This document shows positions 7,776 through 16,165 of a DNA stretch of 27,575 nt, one piece after another. Position 1 is the first letter of the stretch, and each line of letters opens with the position of its first letter. The notes under the pieces were generated by a model. The model ran no database searches, was not told the origin of the DNA, and saw only the letters and a list, made by a program, of their open reading frames with translations. The stretch spans positions 1 through 27,575 of the forward strand of contig DATHOA010000142.1 in assembly GCA_035485475.1 (NCBI GenBank), given 5' to 3'. The position numbers and the translations under genes are program-made. The stretch is from DAIDKA01 sp035485475 (GTDB lineage: Bacteria > Pseudomonadota > Gammaproteobacteria > Steroidobacterales > Steroidobacteraceae).

Positions 7776-8189
7776 TCAATGGCCGCAGTCGCGAATCGTG
7801 ACCCCTGCGCCGGCCAGCAGGAACGCCGCGTGACTGTGTTCCTCGCTGAAGATGGCCACCAGGACGTCGACGACCCCGACTTCTCGCTCGCCGCTGTTCT
7901 TCACGTGGAACACGGCGCGCTGCAGCACGCGTTGGAAGCCGGGTAGCGGCTGTACGAAGTGTTCCTCACCGGGTACCGGTACCCGCAGCAAAGTGTTGGC
8001 CGCCACATGCTGCCGGACGTCGGCGCCGAGCTGATCGAGGTCTGCACCGCAGCCCGCGAGCACCTCGCGCACCCTTGGGACCTCGAGAATCGCGAGCAGC
8101 AGATGCTCGACAGTCAGGAATTCATGGTGCGCGCTACGCGCCTGATGAAAAGCCTGATTGAGGCAAGACTCGCACTCTTTCGATAACAC
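7776..8189 (-). CDS. Stand-alone ClpA N-terminal domain protein
   Basis: The 137-residue product matches the repeat-type N domain of ClpA, where the ClpS adaptor and some substrates dock. It has LNQAFHQARSAHHEFLTVEHLLLAIL, an ACGADLDQL-like stretch, then LPGFQRVLQRAVFHVKNSGEREVGVVDVLVAIFSEEHSHAAFLL, and stops at VTIRDCGH, exactly where ClpA would continue towards its first AAA+ module. No Walker motifs or ATPase region exist in any frame downstream; the next base belongs to a spacer and another small gene. The chosen start is GTG 8187-8189, because VLSKECE aligns with the usual ClpA start and AGGG lies upstream; ATG 8202-8204 is the alternative. It could bind ClpS or N-degron substrates, compete with ClpA, or be a ClpA relic. 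Domain identity is strong, role is inferred. Confidence 0.85.
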   Translation of the reverse strand: MLSKECESCLNQAFHQARSAHHEFLTVEHLLLAILEVPRVREVLAGCGADLDQLGADVRQHVAANTLLRVPVPGEEHFVQPLPGFQRVLQRAVFHVKNSGEREVGVVDVLVAIFSEEHSHAAFLLAGAGVTIRDCGH

Positions 8190-8438
8190 TCGCTGGGCCC
8201 TCATCCGCGCTCGGCCGCGCACGGTATGTCCGGTATCGGGCAGTCTACGTCGGTCCGGGTCCGGTGGCACCTGGCCGGCTGCTGCCCTACCCCCACTTTG
8301 GACCGCGGCGCCGCAATTCAGACCGCAACTTTATCCTCTGAGCTGTGTATTGAAGTCTGTGGCCGCGACCTGGCGGCTATCCGGAACCCAAAACGAGAGG
8401 ACTGCCAAGTTGCCGCCCGCCGCAACGCGGGTGTATAG
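8190..8438. other. Divergent spacer before permease pair A
   Basis: These 249 bases separate the minus-strand ClpA N-domain gene from the plus-strand permease genes and should hold promoters for both. I see no convincing -35/-10 pair, no strong hairpin and no believable small gene. Frames open on the plus strand here give low-complexity Arg/Pro-rich translations typical of GC-rich noise. Confidence 0.5.
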
Positions 8439-9596
8439 ATGAATGCCATCGTGAAATATCTACCCCTCATCTGGTCCGGTATCTGGCGCAAGCCCGGGCG
8501 CACGGCGTTGATCCTCCTGCAGGTCGCGGTGGCCTTCGCGCTGTTCGGTGTCATGCAGGGAATGAAGTCGGGCGTGGAACGGTCCGTTGCCAACACCCGC
8601 GCGGATGTACTGTTCGTCGGGCCGGCCGAATCCGGCGGTGCGCCGCTGCCGATCTCCTACCTCGACCGCATCCAGTCGATCCCGGGCATGAAGGCCGTGT
8701 CCTTTGCCGACGGATTCCTCGGGACCTATCAGCGGCCGACGCAGTTCGTATTCGTGCTGGAACTCCCACCGACCGACCTGTGGCTGACGCTCGTGCCGGA
8801 GATCTTCCAGGTACTGCCCAAGGACCTCGAGGCTCTGAAGAACACCCGCAACGGTGTGCTGATCACCGCGGATATAGGCAAGAAATACGGCTGGCATATC
8901 GGGGATCGGATTCCGCTTACCTCGAATACTCTGCAGAGCAACGGATCGGGAACCTGGACCTTCCAGATCGTGGGCATGGTGACGGATCATGAGATCGGCG
9001 AGGGCGGCTTCATTGTGGGGAACTACAACTACCTGAATGAGGCGCGCGCGCTCAACAAGGATACGGTGCGCAACTTCTACGCGGTGATCTCGGACCCGAA
9101 GCGCGCGGCGGAAATGTCCGACACCGTCGATCGGGTGTTCGCCAACTCGTCGAACGAGACCAAGACGGCCTCGTTCCGCGAGGGTGCGCAGCAGCAAATG
9201 CGCTCGATCGGCGATCTGAACTTTCTGATACGCGCGGTCATGGGCACGGTGCTCGTGGCGCTTCTATTCTCCATCACCACGATCATGATGCAGACGATTC
9301 GCGAGCGCACTCCGGAGCTGGCGGTGCTGAAGACTCTGGGGTTCAGTGACCGCACCGTTTTTCTCATGGTCGTCGGTGAAAGTGTGCTCATCTGCGTGGC
9401 TGCCGCACTGCTGGGACTCGCTCTGGCGACGGGGGTATTCCCCTACACTGCCAAGTACGTACCCGGCCTGTCCATGCCGCTGAGCGTGGTCGGCATCGGC
9501 TTGATCGGAGCGGTGCTCGTGGCACTGATCACCGCGGCGCCGCCGGCCTCGCGGGCCGCCCGGCTGCAGGTGGTTGATGCGCTTGCCGGTCGGTAA
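8439..9596 (+). CDS. MacB/FtsX-type ABC transporter permease (pair A, first)
   Basis: This is a membrane subunit of a MacB/LolCDE-type ABC system, which uses ATP in the cytoplasm to move or extract substrates at the periplasmic side. The 385-residue protein has an N-terminal helix (about 17-40, LILLQVAVAFALFGVMQGM), a periplasmic domain of about 220 residues with HIGDRIPL, and three C-terminal helices of the FtsX domain (about 263-375) containing TIRERTPELAVLKTLGFSDRTVF, the coupling region that normally touches the ATPase. The second permease starts eight bases after its stop. Unlike true MacB it has no fused ATPase, and no ATP-binding or adaptor gene is in the window. It is clearly similar to the pair-B gene at 19855-21006 in its opening segment, its PxPIS...SMPG-like motif and its GDxIPL motif. 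Confidence 0.9.
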   Translation: MNAIVKYLPLIWSGIWRKPGRTALILLQVAVAFALFGVMQGMKSGVERSVANTRADVLFVGPAESGGAPLPISYLDRIQSIPGMKAVSFADGFLGTYQRPTQFVFVLELPPTDLWLTLVPEIFQVLPKDLEALKNTRNGVLITADIGKKYGWHIGDRIPLTSNTLQSNGSGTWTFQIVGMVTDHEIGEGGFIVGNYNYLNEARALNKDTVRNFYAVISDPKRAAEMSDTVDRVFANSSNETKTASFREGAQQQMRSIGDLNFLIRAVMGTVLVALLFSITTIMMQTIRERTPELAVLKTLGFSDRTVFLMVVGESVLICVAAALLGLALATGVFPYTAKYVPGLSMPLSVVGIGLIGAVLVALITAAPPASRAARLQVVDALAGR

Positions 9597-9604
9597 CCCC
9601 TGAT

Positions 9605-10768
9605 ATGAGTCTCATAAAACAGTTCTGGGCCCTGCTGCGCGTGAATCTCGCAGGCCTGCCGGCGCGTCTCGGCTTGGTGTGCACCATCATCATCGGTGTG
9701 GCCTGTGCGGTCGGGGTGCTGGTGTCCATGCTGGCCATGGGCGTCGGTGCGCGACAGGAGGCGATGGGCAATGTGAGCCCCAATCGCGCGACATTGACCA
9801 GCATCGATGCGCCGTCGCCCGCACAGAGCAATATCACACAGGACGCGGCTACGCTGATTCGGGGCCTGCCGGGCATTCGACGCAACGCCGACGGCAAACC
9901 GATCGTGGTGTTTCAGGTCACCGTGTTCGTACAGGGACGCGGCAAGGTCGACCGCACCCAGACCGGCTTTCCCTTGATCGGGATGACGCCGGGTCTAACC
10001 GACTACCAGCCGGAATTGCACATTACGGCAGGGCGCATGTTCACCCCCGGAGTGCATGAGCTGATTGCGAGCAATAAATGCGCACGACAGTACAGCGACT
10101 TCGACGTCGGCGCCAAGCGCCATATGCGTGGTGGCGACTGGCGCGTCGTCGGCAACTTCGATCTGCCGAGCACGGTGTGTCTCGTGTTCGCGGATGGCGA
10201 CACGATTCTGTCGGCCTTCGGCCGCAACACCTATAACCAGGCGAACGTAATGCTCGAGTCGCCGGCGACGTTTGCGACACTTGCCAATGCGCTCAAGGCA
10301 AACTCGTCGCTGCATCTGAAAGTCCAGCACGAGGCGGAAATCTTTGCGCAAGACATGCAGCAGCTCAACGGCATCCTGAACTTCATCAGCTATTTCGTGG
10401 GTTCGATCATGGCGCTTGCCGCAACCATCGGCGCGGCCAACTCTCTGTACGCCATCGTCGACGGCCGGCGTCGCGAATTGGCCATCCTGCGGGCCGTCGG
10501 CTTCAACAGTTCGCCGATCATTGTCTCCGTTGTGCTGGAATCCATCCTGCTGGCGCTGCCGGGCGCTTTGATCGGCGCGCTGGTGGCGTGGGTGCTCTTC
10601 AATGGACTGCTGGCGAGCCCGCTTGGCGCAAGCTTTCACATGGCCGTGACGCCCTCACTGGCCTTGTTGGGGCTCGGCTGGGCACTGTGCATAGGCGCCA
10701 TCGGCGGGCTCTTTCCGGCGCTGCGGGCGGCCCGTGTGCCCGTGACGGCTGCGCTGCGCGCGACCTGA
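9605..10768 (+). CDS. MacB/FtsX-type ABC transporter permease (pair A, second)
   Basis: This is the partner permease of the preceding gene. Its 387 residues comprise an N-terminal helix (about 22-46, LVCTIIIGVACAVGVLVSML), a periplasmic MacB-like domain, and a C-terminal FtsX domain with three helices and the coupling motif GRRRELAILRAVGF. It ends in the typical LRAARVPVTAALRAT tail. The two permeases probably form a heterodimer that needs a separately encoded LolD/MacB-like ATPase, which is absent nearby. It matches the second pair-B gene (18660-19844), for example in GSIMALAA...NSLY versus GSIMALGA...NSMY. No clear ribosome site precedes the ATG, consistent with coupling across the eight-base gap. 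Substrate unknown. Confidence 0.9.
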   Translation: MSLIKQFWALLRVNLAGLPARLGLVCTIIIGVACAVGVLVSMLAMGVGARQEAMGNVSPNRATLTSIDAPSPAQSNITQDAATLIRGLPGIRRNADGKPIVVFQVTVFVQGRGKVDRTQTGFPLIGMTPGLTDYQPELHITAGRMFTPGVHELIASNKCARQYSDFDVGAKRHMRGGDWRVVGNFDLPSTVCLVFADGDTILSAFGRNTYNQANVMLESPATFATLANALKANSSLHLKVQHEAEIFAQDMQQLNGILNFISYFVGSIMALAATIGAANSLYAIVDGRRRELAILRAVGFNSSPIIVSVVLESILLALPGALIGALVAWVLFNGLLASPLGASFHMAVTPSLALLGLGWALCIGAIGGLFPALRAARVPVTAALRAT

Positions 10769-10797
10769 TCGGCCGCGCGCTGACGCGCTACTGACGG

Positions 10798-11421
10798 CTA
10801 TCGCCCATAGGCCTTGGCGACCTGTCCCAGGAGGACCGCGAACGGCATGGCGAGCGCCGCGTATACCGCGCCTGCTTCAGCTCGACCGTTGTCCTTGAGG
10901 ATCTCGACGCTCAGCGTCGCATAGTCGGACACGATCACTCCGGCTTGCAGCATTCGAAGCAACCCGGCATCCCGCTTGGCCTGACTGAAAGTACCGCAGG
11001 CATCAACCGCGACGTAGGCGTCATAGCCCTTGCCGACTGCCGTGATCGCGGGGAATGCGGCACAGACTTCCAACGATACGCCGGCGAAAATGAGCTTCCT
11101 GCGGCCGCACGCCTCGATCGCCGCAGTAACATTACGGTCGTCCCAGGCATTTACCACACTGCGATCGATTATCTCGATGTCGGGCAAGGTTTCAACTAGT
11201 TCCGGAAAGGTGGGCCCCCACAAACTGTCGCGGCCGGTCGTCGTTAGGATGATGGGGACCTTGAGAATGCGCATCGCTTTGGCGAGTGCCAGCACGTTGT
11301 GCTTGAGCTCCGCGATCGGGATGTCGCGCACACCGGTCAGCAGACCGACCTGGTGATCGACCAGGACCAGCGCGGCGTTGTCAGAAGTCAGCGGAGAATA
11401 TGGCGAGCCCTTTGCCGTCAT
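10798..11421 (-). CDS. Isochorismatase-family cysteine hydrolase, YcaC-like
   Basis: The 207-residue cytoplasmic protein has the isochorismatase fold, with the general-acid Asp in LVLVDHQVG (D22), the family stretch VVNAWDD (89-95) and the nucleophile Cys in FAGVSLEVCAAFPA (C120). A GYDAYVAVDACGTF segment follows, as in YcaC-like hydrolases. Such enzymes cleave amide-like or ester-like bonds in small molecules, but YcaC substrates are not known. The start ATG 11419-11421 (MTAKG) is favoured because an AAGGA ribosome site (11429-11433) sits seven bases upstream; the frame remains open to 11487 without similarity. The gene is divergent from a LysR regulator and is its likely target. It converges with permease pair A, 29 bases apart. 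Confidence 0.92.
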   Translation of the reverse strand: MTAKGSPYSPLTSDNAALVLVDHQVGLLTGVRDIPIAELKHNVLALAKAMRILKVPIILTTTGRDSLWGPTFPELVETLPDIEIIDRSVVNAWDDRNVTAAIEACGRRKLIFAGVSLEVCAAFPAITAVGKGYDAYVAVDACGTFSQAKRDAGLLRMLQAGVIVSDYATLSVEILKDNGRAEAGAVYAALAMPFAVLLGQVAKAYGR

Positions 11422-11461
11422 GACGAATTCCTTGCAAGTGGTGAAGCAGAACGGTAACGGG

Positions 11462-11494
11462 TTGACCCGCATCGCAGAAGACTGCAAATTGCGA
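11462..11494 (+). promoter_or_regulatory. lysR/hydrolase intergenic region: promoter-like and palindromic elements
   Basis: The 116-base gap between the divergent genes holds an inverted repeat TCGCA (11472-11476) and TGCGA (11490-11494), with a nested palindrome GCAAATTGC (11484-11492). A possible plus-strand -35 TTGACC (11462-11467) is followed after 17 bases by a weak -10, CAAATT (11485-11490), so the palindrome would cover the lysR -10. That arrangement suits LysR autoregulation, but it is read by eye and not proven. Confidence 0.35.
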
Positions 11495-11537
11495 ACGGAT
11501 CGTCCAATACGTTGAACAGGAACAGGCCGCCAGGACC

Positions 11538-12458
11538 ATGCTTAACCTGAATGACTTCCTCTATTTTGTCCGGGTTGTCGAGCGCGGGGGCTTCACGGCG
11601 GCAGGCCGCACGCTCGGCATGCCCAAGTCCACGCTGAGTTACCGGATGCAGCAGCTGGAATCGGCACTCGGCGTCCGGCTGCTCAATCGCAGTTCACGAC
11701 ACTTTGCCCCGACACAGGTCGGAGAGCAGTTCTATAAGCATGCCCTGAGTATGGTCGCGGCAGCCGAAGAGGCCGAGTCTCTCGCGCGCCAGCGGGTCAA
11801 GGTGCCCTCCGGAGTCATACGATTTACAGCGGCGATCGGCACTGCGCAATTTGCGCTTCGCGAGATTCTCATGAACTTCATGCGCGAATACCCGACGATC
11901 AGTCTGGTGGAGCAGGTGACCAGCCGCCAGGTTGACCTGCTGGCTGAAAATATCGACGTCGCCATTCGCGCCCACTCCGGTGCGCTGCCGGACTCGACAC
12001 TGGTGCGCCGCACCTTGGCCACGGCGCCCTGGATTCTCGTGGCAGGAACCGCGGCTCTCAAGAAAAGGCGCCTTCCGCAGCTGCCTGAGGATCTCGAGAA
12101 ATTCCCCTCTCTTGCCGTATGGCGGGCCAACCTCTCCCCCGCCTGGCGACTGCGGGCGCAAGCGCGCGCGCAGAGCAGCCGAAGTGAGGTGATTGTGCCC
12201 TTGACGCCCCGGCTGATCAGTAACGACCTGTCCACCCTCAAGCGCGCCGCCGCAGATGGGCTGGGAATCGTCGCTTTGCCTGCTTACGTTTGCAAAAGCG
12301 AGCTGCGCAGCGGGGAGCTGACAAGGGTTCTGCCGGGTTGGCTGGCGGACGAATCCACCTTTACGGCCCTGCTGCCGCATCGCCGCGGACTGTTGCCCGC
12401 GGTGCGCAGCTTTGTGGATTATCTTGCGCGCCACCTGCCGGAAAATGTGGCGGGCTAG
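11538..12458 (+). CDS. LysR-family transcriptional regulator
   Basis: LysR regulators bind DNA as tetramers and respond to small effectors. The 306-residue protein has the N-terminal winged helix (about 3-62: LNDFLYFVRVVERGGFTAAGRTLGMPKSTLSYRMQQLE, then LGVRLLNRSSRHFAPTQVG), a linker helix, and a periplasmic-binding-protein-like effector domain (about 90-300) with ENIDVAIRAHSGALPDS and LPGW near the end. This is the CrgA/DmlR-like subgroup judged by the VDLLAENIDVAIR pattern. It is divergent from the isochorismatase-like gene, the usual layout for a LysR regulator and its target. The S46 peptidase gene follows after 80 bases with a hairpin between, so read-through is uncertain. The effector is unknown. 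Confidence 0.95.
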   Translation: MLNLNDFLYFVRVVERGGFTAAGRTLGMPKSTLSYRMQQLESALGVRLLNRSSRHFAPTQVGEQFYKHALSMVAAAEEAESLARQRVKVPSGVIRFTAAIGTAQFALREILMNFMREYPTISLVEQVTSRQVDLLAENIDVAIRAHSGALPDSTLVRRTLATAPWILVAGTAALKKRRLPQLPEDLEKFPSLAVWRANLSPAWRLRAQARAQSSRSEVIVPLTPRLISNDLSTLKRAAADGLGIVALPAYVCKSELRSGELTRVLPGWLADESTFTALLPHRRGLLPAVRSFVDYLARHLPENVAG

Positions 12459-12472
12459 CGCCCAGGCTAGCC
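12453..12472 (+). terminator. Perfect hairpin spanning the lysR stop
   Basis: GGCTAGC (12453-12459) and GCTAGCC (12466-12472) form a perfect seven-base stem with a six-base loop. The lysR TAG stop lies within the left arm. No run of T follows, so it is at best a weak intrinsic terminator, or a structure that protects the lysR 3' end. Confidence 0.35.
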
Positions 12473-12538
12473 AAGCTCGAATCGTGGCCCTAGACTCACA
12501 GCACGACAAAACCATGAAATTGCAGTGAGCAGTAACCC

Positions 12539-14602
12539 ATGAAATTATTGCCAGTGGTGTTCGCCGCAGCGTCCACGCTGCTTGTCAGTGCGACGTTTGC
12601 CGACGAGGGCATGTGGACGTTCGACAATTTTCCCGCCGCTGCCGTGCGGCAAAAATACGCAGTGGAGATCGACAAGGCATGGCTTGACCGGGTGCAGCGC
12701 GCCGCGGTGCGGCTTTCCTCGGGGTGCTCCGCGTCCATTGTCACCGCCGATGGCTTGGTATTGACCAACGATCATTGCGTGCGTGACTGTGCGCAAGCGC
12801 TCTCCTCCGCCGGGCAGGACTATGCCAGGGACGGCTTTTCGGCCACGGCCCGCACGCAGGAGCGGCTGTGTCCGGGCATGCAGGCGGAAATACTGAGCAG
12901 CATAACGGACGATACCACCCGCATCACGGCTGCAGTGAAGGGCAAGACGGGGGAGGCCTTCGTCAAGGCGCGTGACGCGGAAATTGCGGCAGTCGAGAAG
13001 GCCGGTTGCGAGGGCCGGGAATCCCAGTATCGCTGTCAGGTGATCTCGCTCTACCAGGGCGGACAGTACAAGCTCTACACCTATCGCAAGTACTCCGACG
13101 TGCGCCTGGTATTTGCGCCGGAAGAGCAGACCGCGTTTTTTGGTGGTGATCCGGACAATTTCAACTTTCCGCGCTATGACCTCGATTTTTCAATCGTGCG
13201 CCTGTACGAAAATGGTCAACCGATGAAGACCCCCGACCATCTCACGTGGCGAACAACGGCGCCGCGGGATGGCGAGCCGGTATTCGTGGCGGGCAACCCG
13301 GGCAGTACCGAAAGGCTGCTCACGGCAGCGCAACTCACATTCATTCGGGATGTCTCGTTGCCCACGACTTTGCTGCTGTATTCGGAGCTGCGCGGCCGTC
13401 TGCTGCGCTTCGGCGAGGAGAGCACCGAGCGCGCCCGCACTGCGGACCACGTGCTCTTCAGCCTCGAGAACAGCTTCAAGGCTTTCTCCGGACAACTGAA
13501 GGCTTTGACGGACCCCACGTTGATTGTGGCGAAGAGGCAGGCGGACGAGTCGTTGCAGATGCAGGTCAAAAAGAGGCCGGAACTCAGCAAGGAGCTGGGT
13601 GATCCCTGGGGTCGGATCAGTCAGGTGCAGCAAGTTCGCGCGGCCCTTTATCTTCCCTACACCTTTACCGAGGCTCGCGCGGGTCTGGGATCGGACCTTT
13701 TCGGCTACGCAAGAGCGCTGGTGAGGGCCGCGGCGGAACGGACCAAGCCGAATGGTGACCGGTTGCGGGAATTCAGCGATACGCGCCTGCCGCTTCTTCA
13801 GAAAAGTGTGCTCGATGCCCGGCCGGTTTACCCGGAGCTGGAGCAGGCCACCCTGGAGTTTTGGTTGTCCAAGTTACGCGAATATCTGACAGTCGATGAT
13901 CCGCGCACCAAGATTTTCCTGGGCAAGGACTCCCCGGAGCAACTATCGGCCCGACTGGCCAAATCGGGCTTGGGGAACCTCGCCCTGCGCAAGAAACTCT
14001 GGGAGGGGGGAGAAGCGGCCATCCTGGCTTCGGATGATCCGATGATCCAGTTCGTCTTGGCGACGGATCCTGCCAGTCGCGCGGTGCGAACCGAGTATGA
14101 GACTCGGGTCGTCGGTCCGACCGATATGGCAACGGAACAGATCGCCCGTGCGCGATTCGCCATCTACGGCACCAGCGTCTACCCCGATGCAACATTTTCC
14201 CTGCGCCTGAGCTTTGGAAAAGTCACGGGTTGGACCGACAACGGCAAGACGGTCGGACCGTTCACGCGCTTTGCGGGTCTGTGGCAACGCGCGACGGGGC
14301 AGCCTCCCTTTAATCTCGCACCGCGCTGGGTAGACAGCGCCGGGAAGGTCGATCCCAACATGGTCTTTGACTTTGTCAGCGACAACGACATCATCGGCGG
14401 CAATTCGGGATCACCCATAATCGATGCGCAAGGCCACGTTATCGGCGCGATTTTTGACGGCAACATCGAAAGCCTCGGCGGCGATTTTGGCTTTAACGAG
14501 AAGGTCAACCGCGCGGTCGCAGTCTCGACGGCTGCGATTACCGAGGCTTTGGAGAAGATCTACGGCAACCAGGCGTTGGTGGCCGACTTGCAGTCCCAGT
14601 AG
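12539..14602 (+). CDS. S46-family dipeptidyl-peptidase (DPP7-like), periplasmic
   Basis: S46 enzymes release dipeptides from peptide N-termini in the periplasm. The 687-residue product has a Sec signal peptide (about 1-21, ending SATFA). The chymotrypsin-like catalytic triad can be placed: His79 in LVLTNDHCV, Asp216 in PRYDLDFS, Ser623 in GGNSGSP. Length fits the family (about 700-720 residues). Eighteen residues after the Ser comes Gly641 (AIFDG), the position that is Gly in DPP7 and Arg in DPP11, so a preference for hydrophobic rather than acidic P1 residues is inferred. TNDHC replaces the more common TNHHC. The glycosidase-like gene starts 12 bases after the stop, so the two are probably co-transcribed. 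Confidence 0.94.
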   Translation: MKLLPVVFAAASTLLVSATFADEGMWTFDNFPAAAVRQKYAVEIDKAWLDRVQRAAVRLSSGCSASIVTADGLVLTNDHCVRDCAQALSSAGQDYARDGFSATARTQERLCPGMQAEILSSITDDTTRITAAVKGKTGEAFVKARDAEIAAVEKAGCEGRESQYRCQVISLYQGGQYKLYTYRKYSDVRLVFAPEEQTAFFGGDPDNFNFPRYDLDFSIVRLYENGQPMKTPDHLTWRTTAPRDGEPVFVAGNPGSTERLLTAAQLTFIRDVSLPTTLLLYSELRGRLLRFGEESTERARTADHVLFSLENSFKAFSGQLKALTDPTLIVAKRQADESLQMQVKKRPELSKELGDPWGRISQVQQVRAALYLPYTFTEARAGLGSDLFGYARALVRAAAERTKPNGDRLREFSDTRLPLLQKSVLDARPVYPELEQATLEFWLSKLREYLTVDDPRTKIFLGKDSPEQLSARLAKSGLGNLALRKKLWEGGEAAILASDDPMIQFVLATDPASRAVRTEYETRVVGPTDMATEQIARARFAIYGTSVYPDATFSLRLSFGKVTGWTDNGKTVGPFTRFAGLWQRATGQPPFNLAPRWVDSAGKVDPNMVFDFVSDNDIIGGNSGSPIIDAQGHVIGAIFDGNIESLGGDFGFNEKVNRAVAVSTAAITEALEKIYGNQALVADLQSQ

Positions 14603-14614
14603 CCGGTCACCGCC

Positions 14615-16165
14615 ATGATTGCGCGCGCATTCACCCTCGTGGTGCTGGCCGCGTTGACCGCGCTGATTGCCAGGCCGCTGGTCGCGGCCGAAGTGTTCGA
14701 CATCGGGCTGGCGGCCAATGGCACGCGGATCGATGCCGTTGCAGTCCCGGCCCGCGCGAAGTCGGCACCGACCGTGGTGTTGCTTGGTGGCCTGCACGGG
14801 GAGGACGGCAGTACGGCCGCGGTGCGCGCCGCGGTGGCCGCCTACGAACGAAGTCACAAACGAGGGGTAAATCTGCTCGCCGTGCCGCTCGCCAACCCCG
14901 ATGGCGCCGTGCTGATGTTTCCTCCGCAAGGCATCGCCTATCGTGAGCATGCCGAATCGCAGGTGCTGTGGCGGTGGCTGGGCTCGCAGGCACCGGACCT
15001 GGTACTCATCGCCGGTGATGATGCCGGCCTGGCGCAGGCACTGAGCTCCCAGAAAGTGGCCGATATGGGCCGCATCCCCGCGCGCCTGTGGTCCGGAAAA
15101 GCCGATGAGTGGACCGTGCAGCCTGAGGCCATCGTAACGTCCGAAGCGCACGCGGAACTTGAACGCCGGCGCGCACGCTCACCCCGGCAGCTGGCGCAGG
15201 AGCTCGCGACCCACTACGGCCGGGATTTCGATCAGCCCTGGTACATCGGAGCGATCGCCTTGATTGCGCGCGCGCGGCTGGGCGACGTCGACGATGTGCG
15301 GCGACTCGCCGAACCCTATGTCGATGGCAGCAAGGACAGCCTGGCGCGCCCGAGTGAACTCGTGCTCGGCGGGCATATCATCTTCGCCGAGCTTTCCCGC
15401 AGGACCGGCGATCCGCGCTATACGGCGATGGTCCGCAAGGTTGCCGACCTGGGATTTGATGCATCGGGACAGATGCTCGAAGCGATGCCCTACAACGACC
15501 AGTTCAGCGATGGCATTTTCATGGGCACGGTCATTGTCGCGCAGGCCGGTGCCCTGACGGGTGACACCAAGTACTTCGACCTGGCCGATCGGCATCTGCG
15601 TTTCATGCAGCACCTGGACCTGCGGCCGGACGGCCTGTATCGCCATCAGCCGGCGACGGATGCCGCCTGGGGCCGCGGCAATGGCTTCGCCGCCATCGGT
15701 CTGGCGCTGACGCTGTCCGAACTGCCACGCAATCACCAAGGTTACGCGCACGCCTTGCAGAGTTATCAGCAGCTGATGGCGGCCCTGTTGCCGTGGCAGA
15801 CGCGCGATGGCCTGTGGCGCAACGTCATCGATCATCCAGGTGCCTACGCGGAATTTTCGGCCACGGCCATGATTGGCTTCGCGATGCAGCGCGGTCTTGA
15901 GAATGGCTGGATCAAAGGATCGCGCTACCGCCGGGCCGTCGACCAGGCGTGGCTGGCGGTGAACTCTCGCAGCTCCTCATCCGGCTCATTCATCGACGTC
16001 TGCGAGTCAACCGCGCGCATGACCTCGCTTGAGCAGTACCTGCAGCGTGCCGCCATCCTCGGCAATGACCCACGTGGCGGCGCCATGGCGATGCTGTTCG
16101 CGACGGAGCTCATGGATGCAACAGACGCGGCCCGACCCCCTCAAGGCCCAAGCGGGAGGCATTGA
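14615..16165 (+). CDS. Secreted fusion: degenerate M14-like region plus GH88/GH105-type domain
   Basis: The 516-residue product has a signal peptide (about 1-25, ending LVAA). Residues 28-180 resemble an M14 carboxypeptidase or deacylase: VVLLGGLHGEDGS (57-66), LLAVPLANPDG (87-97) and PDLVLIAG (127-134). However, the usual HxxE reads HGED with Asp64 at the Glu place, and the third zinc ligand His expected after PDLV is missing. Residues 205-500 match unsaturated glucuronyl or rhamnogalacturonyl hydrolases: EAMPYNDQFSDGIFMGT (289-305), GLYRH (340-344), WGRGNGFA (352-359), GLWRNVIDHP (399-408), EFSATAMIGFAMQRG. Such enzymes act on unsaturated uronic-acid ends made by polysaccharide lyases, yet no lyase is nearby. 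Its tail overlaps the convergent gene by 25 bases. The first domain is probably non-catalytic (inference). Confidence 0.82.
   Translation: MIARAFTLVVLAALTALIARPLVAAEVFDIGLAANGTRIDAVAVPARAKSAPTVVLLGGLHGEDGSTAAVRAAVAAYERSHKRGVNLLAVPLANPDGAVLMFPPQGIAYREHAESQVLWRWLGSQAPDLVLIAGDDAGLAQALSSQKVADMGRIPARLWSGKADEWTVQPEAIVTSEAHAELERRRARSPRQLAQELATHYGRDFDQPWYIGAIALIARARLGDVDDVRRLAEPYVDGSKDSLARPSELVLGGHIIFAELSRRTGDPRYTAMVRKVADLGFDASGQMLEAMPYNDQFSDGIFMGTVIVAQAGALTGDTKYFDLADRHLRFMQHLDLRPDGLYRHQPATDAAWGRGNGFAAIGLALTLSELPRNHQGYAHALQSYQQLMAALLPWQTRDGLWRNVIDHPGAYAEFSATAMIGFAMQRGLENGWIKGSRYRRAVDQAWLAVNSRSSSSGSFIDVCESTARMTSLEQYLQRAAILGNDPRGGAMAMLFATELMDATDAARPPQGPSGRH

Noticed and set aside
10775..10788. GCGCG-CTGA-CGCGC hairpin as a terminator between permease pair A and the hydrolase gene
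   Set aside because: The stem is only five bases, there is no T run on either side, and such GC-only palindromes are common by chance here.
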